Assembly: GCF_000816785.1 (NCBI RefSeq)
Contig: NZ_CP007766.1
Location: 434,001-498,000, forward strand
DNA from: Campylobacter peloridis LMG 23910
GTDB taxonomy: Bacteria; Campylobacterota; Campylobacteria; Campylobacterales; Campylobacteraceae
Length of the DNA stretch: 64,000 bases
Reading direction: 5' to 3'
Shown piece by piece: positions 18,994-36,830 of this stretch (position 1 is the stretch's first letter; every line of letters starts with the position of its first letter). A program made the position numbers and the translations under genes. The notes beneath the pieces are model-generated. The model was not told the origin of the DNA. It saw only the letters and a list, made by a program, of their open reading frames with translations, and did no database searches.

Positions 18994-19016
18994 AAGCGAG
19001 GATTTCCTCGCTTTTT
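18994..19016 (+). terminator. Attenuator-like hairpin between tuf and rpmG
   Basis: Stem AAGCGAGG / CCTCGCTT with a 4-nt loop followed directly by further Ts. Because rpmG starts only a few bases later and the operon continues, partial termination (attenuation) is more likely than complete termination. Confidence 0.6.
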
Positions 19017-19027
19017 AAGGAATAAAA

Positions 19028-19186
19028 ATGAGAATTAAAATTGGTTTAAAATGTGAAGAGTGCGGTGATATTAATTATAGTACTTTTAAAAATAGTAAAA
19101 ATACAACTGAAAAATTAGAATTAAAGAAATATTGCCCAAGATTAAAAAAACATACTCTTCATAAAGAAGTAAAATTAAAAAGTTAA
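19028..19186 (+). CDS. rpmG: Ribosomal protein bL33
   Basis: A 52-residue protein read directly from the sequence: [20 protein letters not shown] at the N-terminus and [18 protein letters not shown] at the end. This is the bL33 pattern. The zinc-binding type has two Cys pairs; here the first pair is present (C9, C12) but the second is reduced to C36 with Leu in the place of the partner, so three of four cysteines remain. C. jejuni bL33, as I recall it, has the same form. It sits between tuf and tRNA-Trp in the conserved order tuf-rpmG-trnW-secE-nusG. Confidence 0.95.
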   Translation: MRIKIGLKCEECGDINYSTFKNSKNTTEKLELKKYCPRLKKHTLHKEVKLKS

Positions 19187-19206
19187 GGCTTTTTTAAAAA
19201 GCCCCT

Positions 19207-19282
19207 AGGGCAATAGCTCCAATGGTAGAGCGCCGGATTCCAAATCCGATGGTTGGGGGTTCGAATCCCTCTTGCCCTGCCA
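19207..19282 (+). tRNA. tRNA-Trp (anticodon CCA)
   Basis: A 76-nt cloverleaf with acceptor AGGGCAA/TTGCCCT, anticodon loop TTCCAAA, T-arm GGTTCGAATCC and encoded CCA. It is located between rpmG and secE, the usual bacterial place. Confidence 0.97.
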
Positions 19283-19298
19283 CAAAATAAGGTTAAAT

Positions 19299-19481
19299 AT
19301 GGAAAAATTAATAACTTATTTTAAATTATCAAAAGCTGAATTAGGAAAAGTAATCTGGCCTTTAAAAGAGCAAGTTAGAAATGCTTATATTACGGTTTTT
19401 GTAGTTGTGAGTGTTGTTTCGTTGTTTTTGGCATTAGTGGATTTAATTATGTCATTTTCATTATCTAAGATTATAGGATAA
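19299..19481 (+). CDS. secE: Preprotein translocase subunit SecE
   Basis: SecE clamps the SecY channel of the Sec translocon. The ATG at 19299, 17 bp after tRNA-Trp and preceded by AAGG, gives a 60-residue short-type SecE: an amphipathic N-terminal helix (LITYFKLSKAELGKVIWPLKEQV) and one membrane segment (AYITVFVVVSVVSLFLALVDLIM). Longer readings upstream would overlap the tRNA and are rejected. It is followed 8 bp later by nusG. Confidence 0.96.
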   Translation: MEKLITYFKLSKAELGKVIWPLKEQVRNAYITVFVVVSVVSLFLALVDLIMSFSLSKIIG

Positions 19482-19489
19482 GGAATATT

Positions 19490-20023
19490 ATGAATAATCA
19501 TAAATGGTATGCTATACAAACTTATGCTGGCAGTGAAATGGCTGTTAAAAGAGCTATAGAAAATTTAGTAAGAGATCATGGAATTCAAGAGCAACTTCTT
19601 GAGGTTATAGTTCCTACAGAAGATGTAATCGAATTTAAAAATGGTAAAGAAAAAATAAGTGAAAGAAGCTTATATTCAGGTTATGTTTTTGCTAATATTG
19701 ACTTAAGCACTGAACTTTGGCATAAGATTCAATCTTTACCAAAAGTCGGTCGTTTTATTGGGGAGAGTAAAAAACCTACCCCATTAAGTGAAAAGGATAT
19801 CAATCTTATTTTAGAGAAGGTGAAAAATAAAGCAGCACCTAAACCTAAAATTTCATTTGATAAAGAAGAGAGTGTAAGAATCACTGAGGGTCCTTTTGCG
19901 AATTTTACCGGTATTGTTGAAGAGTATGATATGGTAAGAGGCGTATTGAAGCTAAATGTTTCTATCTTTGGTAGATCAACTCCTGTTGAGATTTTATATT
20001 CTCAAGTTGAAAAAATAGTTTAA
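19490..20023 (+). CDS. nusG: Transcription termination/antitermination factor NusG
   Basis: A 177-residue NusG with the NGN domain (HKWYAIQTYAGSEMAVKRAI, then YVFANIDL) that binds RNA polymerase, and the C-terminal KOW domain (VRITEGPFANFTGIVEEYD) that contacts Rho or S10. Length and gene order (secE-nusG-rplK) are standard. Confidence 0.97.
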   Translation: MNNHKWYAIQTYAGSEMAVKRAIENLVRDHGIQEQLLEVIVPTEDVIEFKNGKEKISERSLYSGYVFANIDLSTELWHKIQSLPKVGRFIGESKKPTPLSEKDINLILEKVKNKAAPKPKISFDKEESVRITEGPFANFTGIVEEYDMVRGVLKLNVSIFGRSTPVEILYSQVEKIV

Positions 20024-20050
20024 TATAAAGCAAATAAAGGAGATAAGGTT

Positions 20051-20476
20051 ATGGCTAAAAAAGTTGTAGGAGAAATAAAATTACAAATAGCTGCTACAAA
20101 AGCTAATCCATCGCCACCTGTTGGTCCTGCTTTGGGTCAGCAAGGTGTGAATATTATGGAATTTTGTAAAGCATTTAACGAAAGAACTAAAGATATGGCT
20201 GGTTATAATATCCCAGTTGTTATTACAGTTTATGCAGATAAAAGTTTTACTTTTATTACAAAACAACCACCAGCAACTGATTTGATAAAAAAAGCCGCTG
20301 GAATTTCTAAAGGAACTGATAATCCACTAAAAAATAAAGTTGGAAAATTAACAAAAGCACAGGTTTTAGAAATTGTGGATAAAAAAATTGCAGATATGAA
20401 CACTAAAGATAGAGAGCAAGCAGCTAAAATCATCATGGGTTCTGCTCGTTCTATGGGTGTTGAAATCGTAGATTAA
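20051..20476 (+). CDS. rplK: Ribosomal protein uL11
   Basis: 141 residues, standard length. The N-terminal [34 protein letters not shown] is the conserved uL11 sequence and the C-terminal rRNA-binding domain ends [12 protein letters not shown]. With L10 and L7/L12 it forms the GTPase-associated stalk base. It is separated from rplA by a short spacer with two interlocking inverted repeats. Confidence 0.98.
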   Translation: MAKKVVGEIKLQIAATKANPSPPVGPALGQQGVNIMEFCKAFNERTKDMAGYNIPVVITVYADKSFTFITKQPPATDLIKKAAGISKGTDNPLKNKVGKLTKAQVLEIVDKKIADMNTKDREQAAKIIMGSARSMGVEIVD

Positions 20477-20477
20477 T

Positions 20478-20510
20478 ACTCTTTACCGCCAAGAGTTTAA
20501 AAAGGCGGTA
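20478..20510 (+). promoter_or_regulatory. Interlocking inverted repeats between rplK and rplA (possible pseudoknot or RNA switch)
   Basis: Two inverted repeats overlap exactly. ACTCTT (20478-20483) can pair with AAGAGT (20491-20496), leaving TACCGCC (20484-20490) as the loop. That entire loop is perfectly complementary to GGCGGTA (20504-20510). The arms order themselves as an H-type pseudoknot or as two alternative hairpins. It lies 30 nt before the rplA start codon, so a role in coupling or repression of L1 synthesis is a reasonable guess (inference). Confidence 0.5.
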
Positions 20511-20539
20511 GCACTTTATTTAAAATGCGGAGAAATTTA

Positions 20540-21241
20540 ATGTCAAAAAATACTAAAAGATTTACTGAATTATTAAAAAAAATTGAAGCTGATAAAATAT
20601 ACCAAATGGATGAAGCAATAGGTGTTGTAAAAACTCTAGCTTCTGCAAAATTTGATGAAACTGTAGAAATTGCTTTAAAATTAAATGTTGATCCAAGACA
20701 TGCTGATCAAATGGTAAGAGGTAGCGTTGTTTTACCTTGTGGAACAGGTAAGAAAGTTCGTGTTGCTGTTATTGCAAAAGATGCAAAAGCTGATGAAGCT
20801 AAAAATGCTGGTGCTGATATAGTAGGTAGTGATGATTTAGTAGAAGAAATTCAAAAAGGTAATATGAATTTTGATGTTTTGATCGCAACTCCTAATCTTA
20901 TGGGTTTAGTGGGTAAAGTTGGTCGTATTTTAGGGCCTAAAGGCTTAATGCCAAATCCAAAAACCGGAACAGTAACTATGGATGTAGCACAAGCTGTTAA
21001 TAATGCAAAAAATGGTCAAGTTAATTTTCGTGTGGATAAACAAGGAAATATACATGCAGGCTTAGGTAAAGTTAGTTTTTCTAAAGAGCAATTAAAAGAA
21101 AATATAACTGCTTTTGTTAAAGCTATAAATAAACATAAACCAGCTGCTGCAAAAGGTAGATATATTAAAAATGCTAATTTATCTTTAACTATGAGTCCTT
21201 CTATTTCTTTAGATACTCAAGAATTATTAGATACTAAATAA
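20540..21241 (+). CDS. rplA: Ribosomal protein uL1
   Basis: L1 forms the mobile stalk near the ribosomal E site and in many bacteria represses its own operon. I take the ATG at 20540 (ribosome binding site GGAGA, 7 nt upstream), giving 233 residues; an in-frame ATG at 20525 lies upstream of that site. Domain 1, domain 2 with the [30 protein letters not shown] signature region, and the C-terminal [12 protein letters not shown] end are all present. Confidence 0.97.
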   Translation: MSKNTKRFTELLKKIEADKIYQMDEAIGVVKTLASAKFDETVEIALKLNVDPRHADQMVRGSVVLPCGTGKKVRVAVIAKDAKADEAKNAGADIVGSDDLVEEIQKGNMNFDVLIATPNLMGLVGKVGRILGPKGLMPNPKTGTVTMDVAQAVNNAKNGQVNFRVDKQGNIHAGLGKVSFSKEQLKENITAFVKAINKHKPAAAKGRYIKNANLSLTMSPSISLDTQELLDTK

Positions 21242-21242
21242 A

Positions 21243-21397
21243 ATTAATGAGAGTTTTTCTCTCATTAATAAAATTTAGATAAGATAATTCTTTTATTTTA
21301 TCTAAATTTTTATCTTAGATTGGAGATAGTCGAGGTCATTTGACTTAATTAGAATTAATCTACTCTGCTTGAAATCACCGGTCGGAAAGGAGTGAAA
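21243..21397 (+). promoter_or_regulatory. rplJ leader (L10-type autoregulatory region)
   Basis: About 155 nt between rplA and rplJ hold two strong hairpins and then a structured-looking leader. Hairpin 1 is ATTAATGAGAG / CTCTCATTAAT (21243-21269, 5-nt loop). Hairpin 2 is AAATTTAGATAA / TTATCTAAATTT (21271-21309). The following segment to the AAGGAG ribosome binding site is in the place of the known L10(L12)4-binding leader. The first hairpin could act as attenuator after rplA; the rest is probably where L10 represses translation (inference from family knowledge). Confidence 0.6.
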
Positions 21398-21877
21398 ATG
21401 ACTAAAAGCCAAAAAATTGAACTTGTTTCAAAACTTGAAGATGGTTTTAAAGCTAGTGAAGCTGTTATAGTTTGTAACTATAAAGGTTTAAATACTAAAA
21501 AACTAGAAGAGTTAAGAAACAATGCTAGAGAAATGGATGTTAAAGTTCAAATTATTAAAAATACTTTAGCAAGTATTGCTCTTAAAAATGCCGGCAAAGA
21601 TGGAATGGAACTTAAAGATACTAATATTTATCTTTGGGGTGAAGACCAGTTAAATGTTTCAAAAGTTGCTGATAAATTTAGCGAAGCTAATCAAACATTT
21701 GAAATTAAAACCGCATTTATTGAAGGCGAAGTTGCTTCTGTTGATAAAGTAAAAGCTTTAGCTAAAATGCCTTCTCGCAATGAATTACTTGCAATGCTTT
21801 TGCAAGTTTGGAATGCACCAATTACCAATTTTACAATTGGATTAAATGCATTAAAAGAAAAAAAACAAGCTGAATAA
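21398..21877 (+). CDS. rplJ: Ribosomal protein uL10
   Basis: 159 residues starting [20 protein letters not shown] at the ATG 21398, preceded by AAGGAG; a GTG two codons upstream is not needed. L10 anchors L7/L12 dimers on the ribosomal stalk; the hydrophobic C-terminal helix for L12 binding ([28 protein letters not shown]) is present. It is followed 20 bp later by rplL. Confidence 0.97.
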   Translation: MTKSQKIELVSKLEDGFKASEAVIVCNYKGLNTKKLEELRNNAREMDVKVQIIKNTLASIALKNAGKDGMELKDTNIYLWGEDQLNVSKVADKFSEANQTFEIKTAFIEGEVASVDKVKALAKMPSRNELLAMLLQVWNAPITNFTIGLNALKEKKQAE

Positions 21878-21897
21878 AACAAATAAAAGGATAAATT

Positions 21898-22278
21898 ATG
21901 GCAATAACTAAAGAAGATGTATTAGAGTTTATTTCTAATTTAAGTGTTCTTGAATTATCAGAATTAGTAAAAGAGTTCGAAGAAAAATTTGGTGTTTCTG
22001 CTGCTCCAGTTATGGTTGCAGGTGCTGCTGGAGTTGCAGGTGCTGCTGGTGCTGCTGCTGAAGAAAAAACAGAATTTGATATTGTTTTACAAGATGGTGG
22101 CGATAAAAAAATCAATGTTATTAAAGTAGTGCGTGCATTAACTGGATTAGGCTTAAAAGAAGCTAAAGATGCAGTTGAGCAAACTCCTTCAGTTCTTAAA
22201 GAAGGTGTAGCTAAAGCTGAAGCAGAAGAAGCTAAAAAACAACTTGAAGAAGCTGGCGCTAAGGTTGAGCTTAAGTAG
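21898..22278 (+). CDS. rplL: Ribosomal protein bL12 (L7/L12)
   Basis: 126 residues. An N-terminal dimerisation domain ([20 protein letters not shown]), an Ala/Gly-rich hinge (about residues 40-58) and the C-terminal factor-binding domain with [20 protein letters not shown] are in the normal order. It binds and stimulates EF-Tu and EF-G on the ribosome. It is followed by a hairpin before rpoB. Confidence 0.98.
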   Translation: MAITKEDVLEFISNLSVLELSELVKEFEEKFGVSAAPVMVAGAAGVAGAAGAAAEEKTEFDIVLQDGGDKKINVIKVVRALTGLGLKEAKDAVEQTPSVLKEGVAKAEAEEAKKQLEEAGAKVELK

Positions 22279-22288
22279 TATATTTTTT

Positions 22289-31055
<8,767 letters not shown>

Positions 31056-31057
<2 letters not shown>

Positions 31058-31086
31058 ATTTAGCAGGTTAATCCTGCTAAATTTTT
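31056..31086 (+). terminator. Terminator after rpoC
   Basis: A perfect 12-bp stem AAATTTAGCAGG / CCTGCTAAATTT with a 5-nt loop ending in five Ts. It starts inside the rpoC stop codon and ends 10 bp before the next start codon. Confidence 0.85.
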
Positions 31087-31096
31087 GAGTAATTAA

Positions 31097-31729
31097 ATGT
31101 ATCATAAAGTTAATTTAAAAACTTATCAAAGAAAAGAACATTTTGATTTTTATACTCAAAACATTCCTTGTTCTTTTGAAATAACTATGAAATTAGATAT
31201 TAGTTTATTTTATCATTTCGTAAAAAACAACCAGTTTGATTTTTATCCTTGTTTTATTTATTGTATTAGTAAAAGTGTAAATCATTTTGATGAATTTAAA
31301 TTAGCTTTAGATGCAAACGGACAATTAATACGCTATGATTTTATACACCCTGCTTATACTATTTTTCATAAAGATAGTAAGACATTTTCCATCCTTTGGA
31401 CTTTTTATAAAGAAAATTTAAAAGATTTTTTAGCTTTATACGAAGAAGATAAGCTTTTAGCCAAAACTAACAAAAAAATGTTTTTAAAAGAACCCATTGA
31501 TAATCTTTTTAACATTTCTGCTATTCCTTGGATAGCTTTTGATAATTTTTCTTTACATTTACCTAAAAAAGAAAAATATTTTTTTCCTATCATAACAAGC
31601 GGTAAGTTTATAAAAGAAAACAATAAAATTTTTATCCCTTTTAGCATTAATGTAAATCATGCAGTAAATGATGCTTATCATGTGCATTTATTTTTGGAAA
31701 AATTACAAGAAAATCTTAATAGTTTATAA
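31097..31729 (+). CDS. Chloramphenicol acetyltransferase-like protein
   Basis: A 210-residue protein with the length and fold pattern of trimeric type A chloramphenicol acetyltransferase. The C-terminal active-site motif HxxxD is seen as NVNHAVNDAYHVHLFLEKLQ; classical enzymes have His-His-x-x-x-Asp-Gly, so the catalytic His and structural Asp are kept while the Gly is Ala. The N-terminal RKEHFDFYTQNIPCSFEITMKLDI and FYPCFIYCISKSVN segments also match. It lies on the same strand between the rpoC terminator and rpsL, with no obvious strong ribosome binding site. Base composition is even more AT-rich than its neighbours. Resistance to chloramphenicol cannot be concluded; the true acceptor is unknown. 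Confidence 0.8.
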   Translation: MYHKVNLKTYQRKEHFDFYTQNIPCSFEITMKLDISLFYHFVKNNQFDFYPCFIYCISKSVNHFDEFKLALDANGQLIRYDFIHPAYTIFHKDSKTFSILWTFYKENLKDFLALYEEDKLLAKTNKKMFLKEPIDNLFNISAIPWIAFDNFSLHLPKKEKYFFPIITSGKFIKENNKIFIPFSINVNHAVNDAYHVHLFLEKLQENLNSL

Positions 31730-31791
31730 TTTTATAAGTAAAATTTAGATATCATCCAAAGTTTATTATTTTATTAATGAAAGGAATTACT

Positions 31792-32175
31792 GTGCCAACC
31801 ATAAATCAATTGGTTAGAAAAGAGCGCAAAAAAGTTTTAGAAAAATCTAAATCTCCAGCGCTTAAAAATTGTCCACAAAGAAGGGGAGTTTGCACTAGGG
31901 TTTATACAACAACTCCTAAAAAACCAAACTCAGCGTTAAGAAAAGTTGCCAAAGTAAGACTTACAAGTGGCTTTGAAGTTATTAGTTATATCGGTGGTGA
32001 AGGTCACAACCTACAAGAACACAGCATAGTTTTAGTGCGTGGTGGTAGGGTAAAAGACTTACCAGGTGTTAAGTATCACATCGTTCGTGGTGCTTTAGAT
32101 ACAGCAGGTGTTGCAAAAAGAACTGTTTCTCGTTCTAAATATGGTGCTAAACGCCCTAAAGCTGCAGCTAAATAA
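31792..32175 (+). CDS. rpsL: Ribosomal protein uS12
   Basis: 127 residues starting at the GTG 31792, with AAAGGA 8 nt upstream; this gives the standard [15 protein letters not shown]-terminus, whereas the ATG at 31777 would add five odd residues and remove the ribosome binding site. The decoding-site loops [12 protein letters not shown] and [13 protein letters not shown] carry the lysines found in streptomycin-sensitive strains. Confidence 0.96.
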   Translation: MPTINQLVRKERKKVLEKSKSPALKNCPQRRGVCTRVYTTTPKKPNSALRKVAKVRLTSGFEVISYIGGEGHNLQEHSIVLVRGGRVKDLPGVKYHIVRGALDTAGVAKRTVSRSKYGAKRPKAAAK

Positions 32176-32233
32176 TCAATTTACAGACAAATCCGTTAGA
32201 TTTGATTTTGTTTGAGTAAAATTATAAATTTGA

Positions 32234-32713
<480 letters not shown>

Positions 32714-32726
32714 GAAGGAGTAAAAT

Positions 32727-34802
32727 ATGTCAAGAAGTACTCCTTTAAAAAGAGTTAGAAATATAGGTATCGCAGCTCACATCGATGCGGGTAAAACTAC
32801 AACTAGTGAAAGAATTTTATTTTTCACAGGTATGAGTCATAAGATAGGTGAAGTCCATGATGGTGCTGCTACAATGGACTGGATGGAGCAGGAAAAAGAA
32901 AGAGGTATTACTATTACTTCTGCTGCAACAACTTGTTTTTGGAAAAATCACCAAATAAATCTTATAGACACTCCAGGCCACGTTGATTTTACGATTGAAG
33001 TTGAAAGATCAATGCGTGTTTTAGATGGTGCTGTTGCTGTGTTTTGTTCAGTAGGCGGGGTGCAACCACAATCTGAAACAGTTTGGAGACAAGCAAATAA
33101 ATATGGTGTTCCAAGAATAGTATTTGTCAATAAAATGGATAGAATTGGTGCGAATTTTTTCAATGTTGAAGAGCAAATTAAAAATCGCTTAAAAGGAAAT
33201 CCTGTCCCACTTCAAATTCCAATTGGCGCTGAAGATAATTTCAAAGGTGTGATTGATCTTATTACTATGAAAGCTTTAGTTTGGGAAGATGAAAATAAAC
33301 CAACTGATTATGTTGAAAGAGAAATTCCTGCTGAGTTAATGGAAAAAGCTGAAGAATATCGTACTAAAATGATAGAAGCAGTTTCTGAAACAAGTGATGA
33401 GTTAATGGAAAAATACTTAGGTGGCGAGGAATTAACTCAAGATGAAATTAAAGCAGGTATTAAAGCAGGATGTTTGAGTCTTTCTATGGTTCCTATGCTT
33501 TGTGGAACAGCATTTAAGAATAAAGGAGTTCAGCCTTTACTTGATGCTGTTGTAGCGTATTTACCAGCACCTGATGAAGTTGCAAATATAAAAGGTGAAT
33601 ATGAAGATGGAACTGAAGTTTCTGTTAAATCAACCGATGATGGTGAATTTGCAGGACTTGCATTCAAAATTATGACAGATCCATTTGTAGGGCAACTTAC
33701 TTTCGTTCGTGTTTATAGAGGAAGTTTAGAAAGCGGTTCTTATGCTTATAATTCTACTAAAGATAAAAAAGAAAGAATTGGTCGTCTTTTGAAAATGCAC
33801 TCTAACAAAAGAGAAGAAATTAAAACTTTATATGCTGGGGAAATCGGTGCAGTTGTAGGTCTTAAAGATACTTTAACAGGCGATACTTTAGCTAGCGAAA
33901 AAGACAAAGTTATATTAGAAAGAATGGATTTTCCAGATCCTGTTATTTCTGTTGCAGTTGAGCCAAAAACAAAAGCTGATCAAGAAAAAATGTCTATTGC
34001 TTTAAATAAATTAGCACAAGAGGATCCTAGCTTTAGAGTTTCTACTGATGAAGAAAGCGGTCAAACTATAATTTCTGGTATGGGTGAGCTTCACTTAGAA
34101 ATTATCGTTGATCGTATGCTTAGAGAATTTAAAGTTGAAGCAGAAGTAGGTCAACCTCAAGTTGCTTATCGTGAAACCATTAGAAAAATGGTTGAACAAG
34201 AATACAAATACGCTAAACAATCAGGTGGTAGAGGTCAGTATGGTCATGTATTCTTAAGACTTGAACCACTCGAGCCAGGTAGCGGATATGAATTTGTAAA
34301 TGATATCAAAGGTGGGGTTATTCCAAAAGAATATATTCCAGCTGTTGATAAAGGTGTTCAAGAAGCATTGCAAAATGGTGTTTTAGCGGGATATCCTGTT
34401 GAAGATGTTAAAGTAACTGTTTATGATGGAAGTTACCATGAAGTGGATTCTTCTGAAATGGCATTTAAACTTGCAGCTTCTATGGGCTTTAAAGAAGGTG
34501 CTAGAAAAGCAGGTGCTGTTATACTTGAACCTATGATGAAAGTTGAAGTTGAAACTCCAGAAGAGTATATGGGTGATGTAATTGGAGACTTAAATAAACG
34601 CCGCGGTCAAGTAAATTCTATGGATGAAAGAGGTGGTAACAAAATTATTACTGCGTTTTGTCCTTTGGCTGAAATGTTTGGATACTCTACTGATCTTAGA
34701 AGTCAAACACAAGGCCGTGCTACTTATTCTATGGAATTTGATCATTATGATGAAGTTCCTAAAAATGTTTCTGAAGAAATTATCAAAAAAAGAAACGGAT
34801 AG
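32727..34802 (+). CDS. fusA: Elongation factor G
   Basis: 691 residues. EF-G drives translocation on the ribosome with GTP. G motifs are intact: [17 protein letters not shown] and NKMDRIGA. The [10 protein letters not shown] and [13 protein letters not shown] segments of domains IV and V are present and the protein ends EEIIKKRNG. It starts 13 bp after rpsG with AAGGAG and ends with a strong terminator. Confidence 0.98.
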   Translation: MSRSTPLKRVRNIGIAAHIDAGKTTTSERILFFTGMSHKIGEVHDGAATMDWMEQEKERGITITSAATTCFWKNHQINLIDTPGHVDFTIEVERSMRVLDGAVAVFCSVGGVQPQSETVWRQANKYGVPRIVFVNKMDRIGANFFNVEEQIKNRLKGNPVPLQIPIGAEDNFKGVIDLITMKALVWEDENKPTDYVEREIPAELMEKAEEYRTKMIEAVSETSDELMEKYLGGEELTQDEIKAGIKAGCLSLSMVPMLCGTAFKNKGVQPLLDAVVAYLPAPDEVANIKGEYEDGTEVSVKSTDDGEFAGLAFKIMTDPFVGQLTFVRVYRGSLESGSYAYNSTKDKKERIGRLLKMHSNKREEIKTLYAGEIGAVVGLKDTLTGDTLASEKDKVILERMDFPDPVISVAVEPKTKADQEKMSIALNKLAQEDPSFRVSTDEESGQTIISGMGELHLEIIVDRMLREFKVEAEVGQPQVAYRETIRKMVEQEYKYAKQSGGRGQYGHVFLRLEPLEPGSGYEFVNDIKGGVIPKEYIPAVDKGVQEALQNGVLAGYPVEDVKVTVYDGSYHEVDSSEMAFKLAASMGFKEGARKAGAVILEPMMKVEVETPEEYMGDVIGDLNKRRGQVNSMDERGGNKIITAFCPLAEMFGYSTDLRSQTQGRATYSMEFDHYDEVPKNVSEEIIKKRNG

Positions 34803-34811
34803 TATTTTTAT

Positions 34812-34835
34812 AAGATGAGCTTTTGCTCATCTTTG
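34812..34835 (+). terminator. Terminator after fusA
   Basis: A 9-bp stem AAGATGAGC / GCTCATCTT with a TTTT loop followed by TTGTT, 9 nt past the fusA stop. It closes the ribosomal super-operon and faces the convergent HugZ-like gene. Confidence 0.82.
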
Positions 34836-35330
34836 TTATCTATGAAAATGAGAATTTATTAAAGAAATATTTTCTCCTTTTATTTCATACGCTTTGCCAA
34901 ATCCTTTTACATATCTACCATTTTTTAGTATTAACTGAAAAAGATGAAAATCATGCATATTTTTTATTATTTTTATTGCTTCTTCTTGAGGATTTTCTTT
35001 TTCAAAATAACTTAACACATAATTAAATTTAGCATCATTTCGTGATACTTCTAAAGCTTTAACTCTAAATTTTAATCTTTTTCTAGCAAGTATAGAAAAG
35101 GCATCTTTTTCATCTTCTATAAACATTATTTCTATATTATCAGCATTATTTGCAAAACACTCATAATGCTGAGCAATTTCGCTTATATAAATAAAAAATT
35201 CATTTTCTACTTTTATAATAGGTGCATATGAACATATACATTCTTTGTTTAGATTTAAAGAAGCTATTAATATACTTTTACATTGTTTTATGAAGCAAGT
35301 GATTTCTTCATGCAAATTTTCATTTTGCAT
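34836..35330 (-). CDS. HugZ-like haem utilisation protein (PNPOx-like split barrel)
   Basis: A 164-residue protein resembling the HugZ/ChuZ haem-degrading family of Helicobacter and Campylobacter. The N-terminal split barrel (ILIASLNLNKECICSYAPII, FFIYISEIAQHYECF), the FIEDEKDAFSILARKRLKFRVKA segment and the end FHLFQLILKNGRYVKGFGKAYEI are characteristic. It is much shorter than C. jejuni ChuZ (about 250 residues) because it lacks that family's N-terminal extension. Histidines close to the C-terminus (about 161 and 163) could supply the haem ligand used in HugZ. It is a single gene, convergent with fusA; no haem transporter genes are nearby. Confidence 0.7.
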   Translation of the reverse strand: MQNENLHEEITCFIKQCKSILIASLNLNKECICSYAPIIKVENEFFIYISEIAQHYECFANNADNIEIMFIEDEKDAFSILARKRLKFRVKALEVSRNDAKFNYVLSYFEKENPQEEAIKIIKNMHDFHLFQLILKNGRYVKGFGKAYEIKGENISLINSHFHR

Positions 35331-35402
35331 TTGTTTTTTCCTTGAATGAGTTTATATTAAAGAGTATATCAAAAGAAGGTTAAAAGAAATGAAAAAGATG
35401 AT

Positions 35403-36773
35403 TTACTCATCTTCTTCATTGTTTTTACGAACGACTTTAACGCGTTCTATGCTATTACCATCCATTTTTTTAACTTCGTAATAACAAAATTCATCTTCTA
35501 TTCTATCGCCAACTACAGGTAAGCGTCCTAAAAGATTAAATACATATCCACCTATAGTGACTTGCTCTAATTCCTCATCATAGCGTATATTTAATAATTC
35601 TTCTACTTCGCTAACCTCATATCTGCCTTGAAATTCATAGATATTTTCAGCAAGCTTTTTAAAATGTGGACTAGAATCATCATGTTCATCATTAATGTCT
35701 CCAACAATTTCTTCCATGATATCTTCCATGGTTAAAAGTCCTGCTGTTCCACCATATTCATCCACTACTAAGGCAGTATGTACTTGCTCTTTATTCATCA
35801 TGAATAGAACTTTAGAAATACTGATATTTTCTGGAACAAGTATCATTTTTATTAAAAAATCATCAAGATTTTTCTTGCGCTGGTTAAGTTCATTTTGCAT
35901 AATATCTCTAATATGAACCATACCTAAAATAATATCCTTAGAACCATCTATATATGGAAATCTAGTATGTTTGTATTGGCATACAATTTGCATGTTTTCT
36001 TCATAACTTTTTTGTTTATTAAGGCAAATCATATCTTTTCTAGGTGTCATGATTTCTTTTGCTACTGTATCTGAAAAATCCACCGCATTTCTTATAATTT
36101 CAGTTTCAAATTCATCTAACACTCCACCTTTTTGACTTTCACTAGCAATAAATTTGATTTCTTCTTCAGAGTGACTTAACTCATGTTCTTTTGCAGGTTT
36201 AATTCCTATAATCTTCAAAGAAATTGCTGCTAAAAAATCAAATGTTTTAATGAAAGGCAAAAATAAAAGCCAAAATAAATGTAAAGGCCTAGCTACCCAC
36301 AAAACAGCTTTATCAGCAATTGCTATAGCAATGCTTTTTGGAACAAGCTCACCTAATACAACATGTAAAAGCGTGATGATTGCAAAGGCTATTATAAAAG
36401 CTATAGTATGGATTAGCGTAGGTGTTAAACCTAAATTTGTTAAAGGAACTTCAAGAATTTTAGCAATAGCAGGTTCACCTATCCAACCAAGAGCAAGAGA
36501 GCTTAAAGTGATTCCAAGTTGACATGCACTTAAATAAGTATCAAGTTTTGAAGTTACCTCCAAAGCTTTTTTTGCATTGCGTTTTTTTTCTTTTACCATT
36601 TCTTCAAGCTTTGATCTTCTAACCTTAACAATACTAAATTCAGATAGAACAAAAAAGCCATTTAAAAGCACTAAAGCAAGTGCAACAATAATCATAAAAG
36701 TAGAATAACCTACATCTATAGAAGCGACTGCAGGTAAGGTTTGATTTAAGTCTAAAGATTGACTGGGGTCCAA
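35403..36773 (-). CDS. CorC/HlyC (TlyC)-family membrane protein with CBS domains
   Basis: 456 residues. An N-terminal DUF21/CNNM membrane domain (about 25-215; VLLNGFFVLSEFSIVKVRRSKLEEMV and PKSIAIAIADKAV), then a CBS pair (EIMTPRKDMICL to DIMEEIVGDINDEHDD, about 235-350) and a C-terminal CorC/HlyC transporter-associated domain. Members are now linked to Mg/Co efflux or sensing rather than haemolysis. It lies next to the SbmA/BacA-like gene, the same pair order as in C. jejuni. Confidence 0.9.
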   Translation of the reverse strand: MDPSQSLDLNQTLPAVASIDVGYSTFMIIVALALVLLNGFFVLSEFSIVKVRRSKLEEMVKEKKRNAKKALEVTSKLDTYLSACQLGITLSSLALGWIGEPAIAKILEVPLTNLGLTPTLIHTIAFIIAFAIITLLHVVLGELVPKSIAIAIADKAVLWVARPLHLFWLLFLPFIKTFDFLAAISLKIIGIKPAKEHELSHSEEEIKFIASESQKGGVLDEFETEIIRNAVDFSDTVAKEIMTPRKDMICLNKQKSYEENMQIVCQYKHTRFPYIDGSKDIILGMVHIRDIMQNELNQRKKNLDDFLIKMILVPENISISKVLFMMNKEQVHTALVVDEYGGTAGLLTMEDIMEEIVGDINDEHDDSSPHFKKLAENIYEFQGRYEVSEVEELLNIRYDEELEQVTIGGYVFNLLGRLPVVGDRIEDEFCYYEVKKMDGNSIERVKVVRKNNEEDE

Positions 36774-36830
36774 AAAATCTCCTTGAAAATAATTTTTTTT
36801 ATTATATCAAATAAAATCTATAAAAATAGC

